The position numbers and the translations under genes were made by a program. The notes beneath the pieces were generated by a model. It did no database searches. It was not told the origin of the DNA and saw nothing but the letters and a program-made list of their open reading frames with translations. A stretch of DNA of 64,000 nt from Agapanthus africanus (lineage: Eukaryota; Streptophyta; Magnoliopsida; Asparagales; Amaryllidaceae): contig CM057339.1 of assembly GCA_030015575.1 (NCBI GenBank), positions 770,614,809 through 770,678,808 of the forward strand, written 5' to 3'. This document shows, piece by piece, positions 22,789 through 31,572 of the stretch. Each line of letters begins with the position of its first letter. The stretch's first letter is position 1.

Positions 22789-22802
22789 AATGCCCCCACA
22801 GC
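22789..22802 (-). other. Polypurine tract of the Tat element
   Basis: The minus strand reads CTGTGGGGGCATTTG directly before the 3' LTR start TGTTTCC. It is positioned exactly where a plus-strand primer is expected. Confidence 0.7.
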
Positions 22803-22902
22803 GTTGTTCTCACGTGTCTGCACGTGAGTGCGACGCTGTCACTTTTTGTGACCGTTGGATTCCTCTAGGGATTTGGAGAGATGAAGCGTTTCCATCACCT
22901 CC

Positions 22903-22910
22903 TATAAATA
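22903..22910 (+). promoter_or_regulatory. TATA box of the antisense PMD gene
   Basis: TATAAATA in the context CCTCCTATAAATATTGGGG, 115 bp outside the LTR. Two G-boxes lie 75-90 bp upstream and twelve more within 420 bp. Transcription would start near 22,935-22,940, giving a 5' UTR exon to 23,061. Confidence 0.65.
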
Positions 22911-22934
22911 TTGGGGTCATTTCAGAGATGCTTC

Positions 22935-23716
22935 CACTTTGCTCATCTCCTTCCTTTGAGAACCTTTTCTGAGAATTTAATTCTCTTCTTCCAGAGCTTA
23001 GTTCTCTGCCTTGAACAATTTTCAGAGTTTAACTCTGTCCGAAAAGAATTCTTTTCTTCAGGTAATGCTCTCGAATGAACGATGAACTCTCTTGTCTCTC
23101 TGGATTTTAAATCCAAAACAAGGGTTTTTACCCTTTAAACATGAACCCATGAAACCAATTAATCTTCAGCAGTAAATCTCTTTTAGGGTTCATCTGATCC
23201 TCCAAGGAGATGACGATGACAGTTCAAATCCATGGAGTTTAACTCCGTTCACAGAAAAAAAAGTTTCTGGGGATTTAATTCCCCTTTCCAAAAGGAATTC
23301 AGTTCCTGTGAAGAACTAAGTTCTTCCCCATAGAGGCTTCTTGGGGTTTCCTTCGCCCCAGGTTGTCCTTCTGTGATCAGTGAGGAAGACGGTTGTAATG
23401 ATGTCTTTTGTGGGAATTTAATTCTCCTGATCTTGTTTGATTTGTTGTAGAGCCCAAGGTAAATTTGTCCTTTAGGAGAATGTGTAGGGCCACTTGAAAC
23501 CCACTTTTTATTTAATGAGGGTATCCCCTTTGTCTTATTGCAACTGCTCGGTTTCATTATTAATGAGCCGTCCCCTTGATTCTGTGGGGCCCATGTGTTT
23601 TGTAGCCAATGGTCCCAGAAAAATCTACTGTTGCTTTCTTTAACTAGTCTTCATGTTCATGCATGGATATATATCACTGACTTTGCTTTTAACGGTCTTC
23701 TTTCATTCGATTTCAG
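22935..23716 (+). other. 5' UTR exon and 655-bp leader intron of the PMD gene (predicted)
   Basis: A donor CAG|GTAATG follows 23,061. An acceptor TTCGATTTCAG ends at 23,716, six bases before the start codon at 23,722. The intron is pyrimidine-rich near its end. The exon and the first part of the intron continue the run of small palindromes (GAGAATTTAATTCTC, AGAGTTTAACTCT, GGAGTTTAACTCC). Inferred from splice-site sequence only. Confidence 0.55.
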
Positions 23717-23721
23717 GTGCG

Positions 23722-26700
23722 ATGGCTTCTGCTCCGTGTTTTCCCTTAACTCGTTCGGAGGCCGCTTTTCCTCAATCACCATGCGATGAGGAAGTGATGG
23801 CGATGATCCGGGCTCATGACCCGAACTGCACCAACTTGCTTCTATGGGGGATTTGGTACAGTCATATTATCCGGGGTCGCCGGAGTTTCCTCTGCGCAAT
23901 ACCAACAGAGCCTACTTTCCTATTCTTGCCGATGGACCCTCCAAGAATGGTTTTTGCTGTGGAGATGCCTAACTGGTCTCCAACGGGGAGGCTCGAGCCT
24001 TCGACGACCGGTATCCCGAACCATCCGATCCCGGCTATAGATGTCTTGGGGCGGCGTATTTGCCAGGATGAGGCCCAACCATGGGGGCAAATCTACAAGA
24101 TAGGGCTCACCCCTCGACACCCTACGGGGTACCTTCTCTGGGCTCGTTACATCCTTTCTGCCCATCGTGCGCGACTGCAGAAGGTCGGGCTTTACCAGGC
24201 GATATATGCGTCGCTTTTTCACTACCAATCTCCGCATGTTTGGTGGGTTAAGGCGTTCTTGAACCAATGGAATCTTCCCACCAATGCTTTCATTCTAGGA
24301 GATCGCGAGGTCTCGATCTCTCTGGCAGAATTCTATGACATCTCGGGGTTGCCAATCAGGGGTAGTCTGTATGAGGAGTTGCTGCCCTCTGACGAGTACA
24401 TCTTTGAGCCCGAGCCCGCCCCGGTTGACGACCTGTCTGCTGAGAATGACGTCCACCACAAGCGTCCCAGTTTGATCAAGGCGCTAGGTATCTTCGACCG
24501 ATTATTCACCGAATCCGAAGAGCAGGGTGTTACTTTCAAGAGCTTCATTGCTCGTTTCCTTCGCGAGGACGTCTTGTCAAAGACAGCCCCGAAGTTCGCC
24601 AACATTAGAGACCCCTTTGGGTTTGGTCCGAAGAAGCTGCCGACCACTGAATCGGATCTACCACAGTACTACATCCCTATTATGTCGTCAACATCTTTTG
24701 AATCCATTGCTGCTCCCGGCATGGATGAGGAGACGTTCTTCGTGGGGTTTGTTAGTGTCTGGCTTAGTTGGTTTGTCATCCCTATGCACCGTCGCTTTAT
24801 GAGGGCTTCGGTTATCTATCCGGCTCATTGTATCGCTGAGGGGGCGCGGTTGGCCGTCGGTATCCCGGCGTTGGTACATCTTTATCACGGGTTGGGCATC
24901 GCAGCTAATACTTCTACTCCTGGCGTGGATGTAGTAAACTTTTCGCTTCATTACTTCACGTCTTGGATCAAAATGCATGTGTTGGGGGCTTTCGCTATGC
25001 ATCAGAGGCCTGCATTCTACGACGCCTACACTTTCCCTCGGCTTATGCGATTGGTGGATGCTTCTGCCGCTGACCCAACTCAATTCGGGGCTATTCGGGC
25101 GTTGATTTCTCCTTACGCTACTGCCGGCGGATTAATATTTAATGATCGGGTCTTATCTTCTTCCACGGGTTCGGCCCAGCTGCTTTGGGACCGGTCGAAA
25201 GATGACGCGCCCACTTTGAAGTCCCGGGAGGCCGCGCGCTTATATGCAATCAGACCGGGTTACCTGGTGTTTCGTCAGGATAGTGCAGCTCTCTTTATGC
25301 GGTACAATCCGCATCGCTTTGCCCGGCAGTTTGGCTATGATCGGGGCGTCCCGTTTGAAGCTTTCATAATCGCGCCGGTTCCTTCGCTCGAGGCCGTCCG
25401 GGATGCCGCCCACCACTTTGTGAGGCTGAACACCGGTTCTCAGTTCATGATCCCCGATGGTGATTATATTCCCCGATGCGTGGGGTCGTTCACGGGTTGG
25501 TATCTCCATCGGGTGAACCCAGTTATTATTGAGGAGACAAGGGTGCTTCTTGGCCACGGCGCCCCTATTCAGGTTCCGGCCCCGGGAGCCATGCTGCGAC
25601 CACGTGCCCCAGTCCGCTTTCCCCTGAGGGATATCGGCACTGCGCTTATTCCTGGAGAGTCGGGAGTAGATCTTACTCCAATAGCTGGTATGCCCCTGGG
25701 TACTCGGTCGCGGGGTAAACGGGCTCCGGTAACAGTACCCCCACCCGAGGCGGCACCACCCTCCGTGTCATCGACGATGGCAGTGTCATTTCCAGTTGTG
25801 GCCCGGGGAGAGGGTGTTGAGGGCGACGTGGGCCAACGCCGCACTAAGGCTTCGAAGGGAAAGAAACGGTCGTCCTCGGCGACTGGTTCTGGGTCCAAGC
25901 GTCGAAGGAAGGTGGCTACTAATTTGCTCGACTCTTTAACGGAGTCTGAGCCCATCCTTGAAGATGAGCCGTTGGCCTTACCGGAATCAAATGCTGAACT
26001 ACTTTTTCCCAATTCAGCCGCCGAGGAAGCTGCACAGTTGGCTGAGGCTATAAGGCGTTCCAAAGACGCGTCTCAGAACGCCAGGGTTCCGAAGAAGCCC
26101 TATCCTGCTGTAATCTTTTACGAAGACCCCTCGTGGATTCGGCGGCGGTTTATAGGCCCTTTGGAGGAATGGGGGGAAAGGGCCTTGAAGCAGGCTGTTT
26201 CAGAGGACGCGGCGGACGCGCTTTCTTTATGGACCGGCGGCCATGAGTCCACTCTCGAACCCCGGCGAGCACGCCTCCTTGAGAAGGAGCAGCGGCTTGA
26301 AAAAGCCATATTGAAGGCTTCGTTACGCATTGGTATGCCTTTATACTTCTTTATAGCATTTCAGATTGTTTACGCCTGCATGCATGTATCTTTATTCTTG
26401 TGTGAATTGTGCAGAATCTTCGACGATGGGGGAGGTCCTTACGGGCTCATTGAAGCTGAAGCCTGCCGAAATTCCCGATGAAGCATTGCTCGATGTGGAG
26501 GGGGCTGATGAGGTTGCTCCTCTTATGGTAGAGCCTCCAGCGGCGGTTCTTGATCAGGGTGTGCTTGCCCTTTTGGGGGAGGCTCCTTTGGAGGCTGCCG
26601 CTCCAACGGCTCTTCCCGAAGGCGGCCCAGAGGCTGAGATGGAGGCAATCGGGACTACACTCCCTTTGTTGGAGCCTGAAGTTATGACAGAGGCCGCTGA

Positions 26701-27847
26701 AGCTGCTATCCCCCCGGCTCAGAATGGAAGGAGTGTCGAAGGTAACCTTCCACATTTTAAGCTAGTAATCTTTCTGTTAGCTGAACTCTTTTGTCTTTTC
26801 AGAATTGCGTGGACTGGCTGCCTCCATTGTCGATCTATCTCCTCGGCAGTCCTTCCAGCGCCTTTTGGAAATGGCCGCTCCGCAGGCGATATCTCCTCAA
26901 CGCATCGTCCTCTCGTCTGGACAAGGTGAGTGTTGTTCATCACTTCTCATAGCATCATTGTTATTTGGCGTATTGACATTGATGTTCTCTACAGTTTTGG
27001 AGACCGATGATGAGGTCGAGGTTCTCGAAGGGCCAGGGGAACCCTCAGCTCCTACTTGCATGACCGTGGATAAGTGGCATTCCGGTATAGCCTCACTTGT
27101 TCCTTTGCTTAAGGTCTTACTAATATTTTTCAACTCTGAACAACCTTGCCAGCTCCAATAGCGTTGGAATCGCGTGTCGTCATGCCACCCGGCCCTTATG
27201 CTTTGCGAGCTTCAGAACGCTTGGCCCAATTGAGCCTTGTCTCCCTGTCGTCTTTGATCGAGGAGCTTCGTGCTGGCAGTGCAACCACAGCTGAAGCATT
27301 TGCTGCCGAGGCTAACGGTTCTCTTCCTTTTCTTGCCACCTACCATAGTGAAGAGGTGGTGCGAGTCTGGGTGGAGTTCTGTCGGCAGGTGGAGGCTTGC
27401 TTGCACGCACTTGAATGTTCCCGTCTTTCCTCGGAGGTCATGGCTGCAAAGGCGGACTTGCGGGGGCTGATAGCGCAGTGCGCGACAAACATGACATCGT
27501 GCGAGAGGAGGCTTGGCCGCAAATTCTCGGAGAGGGAGCTAGCTTCTAAAGCGCTGAGCGAGCTTCAGGCGAGTCTTACTGCCAAGGCCAAAAAAGCGTA
27601 TGAACTCTGGCGGGTGCTTCAAGAGTCTATCAGGGAGGTGGTGAATCTTGATAAAGCTTCTACGTTCACTCGTGAGAGGGTCGAGGCTCATAAGGCCACC
27701 GAGAAAGAGCTTGAAGGCCGGCTCGCTTCGTATCAGGCCCAGCAGGCTCAGGCGGAGGTCCGTCTTTTGGCGATCTTAAATCATGAGGCCGTGGCCCAAC
27801 AAAAGCAGGATGAGCTGACTAAGCTGCTAATTCGCCCGCCGGCTTGA
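23722..27847 (+). CDS. Antisense plant-mobile-domain (PMD) gene, five predicted coding exons
   Basis: Predicted coding exons 23,722-26,332, 26,415-26,741, 26,803-26,925, 26,995-27,084 and 27,153-27,847. The four introns are 61-82 bp, all with GT and AG ends, and all fall after the first base of a codon, so the frame stays open for about 1,281 residues. The first exon holds a plant mobile domain (aminotransferase-like PMD, as in MAIN/MAIL proteins and Tat-element antisense ORFs), with NAFILGDREVSISLAEF then YDISGLPIRG near residues 188-215. A basic KKRSS...SKRRRK cluster near 712-728 could be a nuclear signal. The end of exon 1 and the last exon look coiled-coil. The start was chosen because the ATG follows the leader acceptor. 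Biochemical function is unknown. It could be a captured host gene kept under selection. Confidence 0.75.
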
Positions 27848-27947
27848 AACATTTGTATCTTTTCCTTCCTTCTTGTATATACTCATAGATGAGAGTATTT
27901 TCTTTTGTTCTTTCATGAATTGTACTTTGTATCCATTTTGGTTTATG

Positions 27948-27953
27948 AATAAA
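27948..27953 (+). terminator. Poly(A) signal of the PMD gene
   Basis: AATAAA about 100 bp after the stop, in TTTATGAATAAAAGATACA, within a T-rich trailer. Confidence 0.6.
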
Positions 27954-28079
27954 AGATACATTTTTCTTCTCAATGATGTGTCTCTTTTATTGAATGTATT
28001 CTGCGGACAATTTATCTTAGCCTACTTGCAGGGCAGCGATGGCTTAGGATTCAGGGTTAAGATCTGCTTCCTAAGACTT

Positions 28080-28255
28080 TTGCACTTTATGAGCCACGAG
28101 GGTCTCATAAAGAGTTTTTTTCCCTATAGGTCGAGAGGATCTCATAGGTGTGAGTTCTTCTTAAGAATCTTGAGGATTCTTAAGCGGGTTTTCCCTTGAG
28201 AGTCGTAAGGATCTCAGAAGAGAGTTTTTCTTCCTTACAGGTCGTGAGGACTTGC
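28080..28255 (-). repeat. Hairpin array C in the Tat element, copy 1
   Basis: Five stem-loops: TATGAGCC/GGTCTCATA, CTATAGG/ATCTCATAG, CTTAAGAATC/GATTCTTAAG, CTTGAGAG/ATCTCAGAAG and CTTACAGG/ACTTGCAAG, with plus-strand loops near TCGTGAGGA. They are preceded by a GCGATGGCTTAGGATTCAGG motif that also precedes the other copies in diverged form. Confidence 0.75.
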
Positions 28256-28307
28256 AAGTGCTGGATGTGGTCACCCTTATTCGTGTTTCACGGGGTCAGG
28301 GGTTGCT

Positions 28308-28766
28308 CAAGGCGTCGTAGTTTAAAGACGTCGCGGTCAAGGTTAAGGACATCATAGTCCGTGGATTTAAGGACTCCACAGTCCGATGTTAGTTTTAAGA
28401 CATCACGGTCAAGGTTAAGGACCTCATAGTCCGTGGATTTAGGGACTCCATAGTCCGATGTTAGTTTTAAGATATCACGGTCAAGGTTAAGGACCTCATA
28501 GTCCGTGGATTTAGGGACTCCACAGTCCGATGTTAGTTTTAAGACATCACGGTCAAGGTTAAGGACCTCATAGTTTGTGGATTTAAGGACTCCACAGTCC
28601 GATGTTAGTTTTAAGACATCACGGTCAAGGTTAAGGACCTCATAGTCCGTGGATTTAAGGACTCCACAGTCCGATGTTTGGTTGCAGGGACCCGTCACCT
28701 CTTTGAAGATGTTGAGGAATCACAACGCCAAGTATCAAAGGAGTGAAGAGATGTACCCTTAAACCA
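28308..28766 (-). repeat. Internal copy of an LTR segment (72-bp array plus flank)
   Basis: Contains five or so 72-bp units like those in the LTRs, followed by the same GACCCGTCACCTCTTTGAAG and AGGAGTGAAGAGATGTACCC sequences that follow the array in each LTR. About 460 bp of LTR-type sequence is therefore present a third time inside the element. Confidence 0.8.
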
Positions 28767-28871
28767 AGGTAGAATCCGTACAGAATCGGGGTGGTTGATC
28801 GTTAGTTTTAAGACATTACGGTCGAGGTTAAGGACATCATAGTCCGAGGATTTTAAGGACTCAACAGTCCG

Positions 28872-29866
28872 GTGTTTGCTCTGGATGCTTCACACGGGTT
28901 CACTGCCGTGCTCTGCGAGGACCAGGCTCCGCTCTGGGCGTTTTCCGCGGGGTCAAAGAGTGACGTTATCCGCGTTCCACGTAACCAGGAATTTTGCACT
29001 AGATGCTTCACACGGGTTCACTGCCGTGTTCGGCAAGGACTAGGCTCCGCTCTGGATGCTTCACACGGGTTCACTGCCGTGCTCTGCGGGGACCAAGATC
29101 CGCTCTGGACGTTTTCCACGGGGTCAAAGAGTGACGTTATCCGCGTTCCACGTAACCAGGAATTTTGCACTAGATGCTTCACACGGGTTCACTGCCGTGC
29201 TCGGCGAGGACTAGGCTCCGCTCTGGATGCTTCACACGGGTTCACTGCCGTGCTCTGCGGGGACCAGGATCCGCTCTGGACGTTTTCCACGGGGTCAAAG
29301 AGTGACGTTATCCGCGTTCCACGTAACCAAGAATTTTGCACTAGATGCTTCACACAGGTTCACTGCCGTGTTCGGCGAGGACTAGGCTCCGCTCTGGATG
29401 CTTCACACGGGTTCACTGCCGTGCTCTGCGAGGACCAGGATCCGCTCTGGACGTTTTCCACGGGGTCAAAGAGTGACGTTATCCGCGTTCCACGTAACCA
29501 GGAATTTTGCACTAGATGCTTCACACGGGTTCACTGCCGTGTTCGGCGAGGACTAGGCTCCACTCTGGATACTTCACACGGGTTCACTGCCGTGCTCTGC
29601 GAGGAGCAGGATCCGCTCTGGACGTTTTCCACGGGGTCAAAGAGTGACGTTATCCGCGTTCCACGTAACCAGGAATTTTGCACTAGATGCTTCACACGGG
29701 TTCACTGCCGTATTCGGCGAGGACTAGGCTCCGCTCTGGATGCTTCACACGGGTTCACTGCCGTGCTCTGCTCGGACCAGGATCCGCTCTGGACGTTTTC
29801 CACGGGGTCAAAGAGTGACGTTATCCGCGTTTCACGTAACCAGGAATTTTGCTGATTGTATCCGCA
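28872..29866. repeat. 171-bp tandem array, nearly six copies
   Basis: Units begin near 28,881, 29,052 and 29,223 and are highly alike (GGATGCTTCACACGGGTTCA, TTTTCCACGGGGTCAAAGAG, GACGTTATCCGCGTTCCACG). Within each unit the first 30 bp recur in a shortened form. The period is divisible by three, so a 327-residue open frame results. It looks like a repeat artefact, not a protein. Confidence 0.9.
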
Positions 29867-30149
29867 TTTCACGGAATGGAGGTTTGACTGTTGGTGATAT
29901 GTATATCGCCGAGCCATGGAACTCGGGGTTGCCGCTGTTCCGCTTTGTTTGAAGTTGTGTCCGTTGCTACGAGATGAGTGTTGGGATGATCTCTAGGTCG
30001 CTTGCGGCCCGTCGAGATTTAACTCCTTTCTTTGATGAAACCTGGGAGAAATGTGATCACTTTTTTGTTTACACCCTTGGATTGTATACAGGGTGTGATG
30101 GAACATCACCTGTAGGGCATAAATTAAAACTTTTTTTTATTTTATTTTT
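29867..30149 (-). other. Noncoding part of the Tat 3' region
   Basis: Contains GGATTGTATACAGGG near 30,080, a motif that recurs near 30,790, in both LTRs, and in the gag-only element near 15,350 and 15,890. No gene is seen. Confidence 0.4.
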
Positions 30150-30370
30150 TTTTCCGCGATGCTCTATCATTTCAGCTTTTATATCGCGGAGGTCGCGATT
30201 GCCCTATCATTTCGGCCATTTTTCGCGGTGTCCAATCATTTCGGCTATTTATTTTATTTTTACTCGCTGCTTTTTATTGCGAGTTGCCCAATCATTTCGG
30301 CTATCTGTCATGCATACATTTTTACTTGCTGCTTTTTATTGCAAGTTGCCCCATCATTTCGGCTATTTCG
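30150..30370 (-). repeat. Module A of the Tat element
   Basis: Five copies of a CCNATCATTTCGGC-type motif on the plus strand, separated by short inverted repeats (CGCGA, GCGAGT, GCAAGT). On the element's own strand it reads GAAATGATAGGGC, as in the gag-only element at 15,062-15,205. Confidence 0.75.
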
Positions 30371-30544
30371 TATGCATGTGTGGCTTGCTAGCTTTTTCGC
30401 TGCAAGCTTGGATTTTAGACACCGATTTCGGCATCAGCACCGCTACAACTGGGATGTTGCCAGGAGTGAATCATCATTTACCTCTATCGATGTTGAACAA
30501 AGGTGGCTTAGTAAACAGGGTTAAGGGTCCTGTCGACCAAGGCT

Positions 30545-30735
30545 TTTGACTTCATGAGCCGTAGGGGTCTCACAAAGGTATTTCTCCCTACAAGTCGTGA
30601 GGATCTTGTAGGTGTGTTTTCTCCTTGGGAATCGTGAGGATTCCTAAGTGCATGTCCTCTTGCAAGTCGTAAGGATCCTACAAGAGGGCTTTCTCCTTAT
30701 AAGTCGAGAGGACTCATAAGGGTTGTTCACCATAG
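30545..30735 (-). repeat. Hairpin array C in the Tat element, copy 2
   Basis: Five stem-loops: TGAGCC/GGTCTCA, CTACAAG/CTTGTAG, GGGAATC/GATTCCT, CTTGCAAG/ATCCTACAAG and CTTATAAG/CTCATAAG, with loops near TCGTGAGGA. Confidence 0.8.
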
Positions 30736-30899
30736 GGACATACCCCTAGTCACGGGTGGGACTTTGCTGGGGAAATGTTTATTCGCGCCCATGGATTGTA
30801 TACAAGGGTCAGTATTGAGCCACTTGTAGGGCAATATCAAAGGTTGTGGGGGATTTGCTTAAGAACAGGTTTAGGTTTCTGTAACTTAAGACTTTCAAA

Positions 30900-31080
30900 T
30901 CTTATGAGCCATGAGGGTCCCATAAGAGAGTTCTCCTTACGAGTCGTGAGGATCTCGTAAGTGTATTTTCTCCTTAGGAATCGTGGGGATCCCTAAGTGT
31001 GTCGCTCCCTTGTGAGTCGTAAGGATCCCACGCGGGTGGTTTCTCCTTACAAGGTCGAGAGGATCTTGTAAGTGTCTTTT
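30900..31080 (-). repeat. Hairpin array C in the Tat element, copy 3
   Basis: Five stem-loops: TTATGAGCC/GGTCCCATAA, TTACGAG/CTCGTAA, CTTAGGAATC/GATCCCTAAG, CTTGTGAG/ATCCCACG and TTACAAG/CTTGTAA, with loops near TCGTGAGGA. The five hairpins correspond in order to those of copy 2. Confidence 0.8.
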
Positions 31081-31088
31081 AACGAGGT

Positions 31089-31345
31089 TACGCCCTTTCG
31101 GGTTTTCACAAACTCTCACTGGTAGTCCTGCTGTTTTTACTCATGGAGCCCTTTCGGGTTTTCATCCGTGCCCATTTTGCTTATGGACATACCGTTTTTT
31201 ATTCTTTTTCTCTTTTTTTTTTACAAGGTTGCGCCCTTTCGGGTTTTCACGAACACTCGCCGGTAGCCCTGCTGTTTTTACTCACGGAGCCCTTTCGGGT
31301 TTTCATCCGTGCCCATTTTGCTTATGGAGATACCGTTATTATTTT
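31089..31345 (-). repeat. Module D of the Tat element, tandem pair
   Basis: Two ~140-bp units with GCGCCCTTTCGGGTTTTCAC, CTGCTGTTTTTACTCA and CCCATTTTGCTTATGGA. It is the same module as 16,010-16,082 of the gag-only element. T-rich tracts follow to about 31,400. Confidence 0.8.
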
Positions 31346-31572
31346 TTTTATTTTTTTTTTATTTATATATTTTTTTCTCTCTTTTTTTTTATTCATCTCG
31401 TCAGCCTAAGGATACTGCGGTAGTAGTTTAAGGACGTTTCGGTCCGTCGTTAGTTTAAGGACGTTTCGGTCCGTTCAGGGGAAGGCCGGCTACTGCTTAT
31501 AAAGTCTGAGCTTAGGAAGATAGCGAGCGGACATAGTCGTCGTCATCTATCATTGACCTAGGCTGTGGCTCA

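Noticed and set aside
28872-29855. A 327-residue open frame with Cys-rich repeats (CTRCFTRVHCR)
   Set aside because: It is a 171-bp tandem array with a period divisible by three. The frame follows from the period, has no start context, and would repeat non-globular units.
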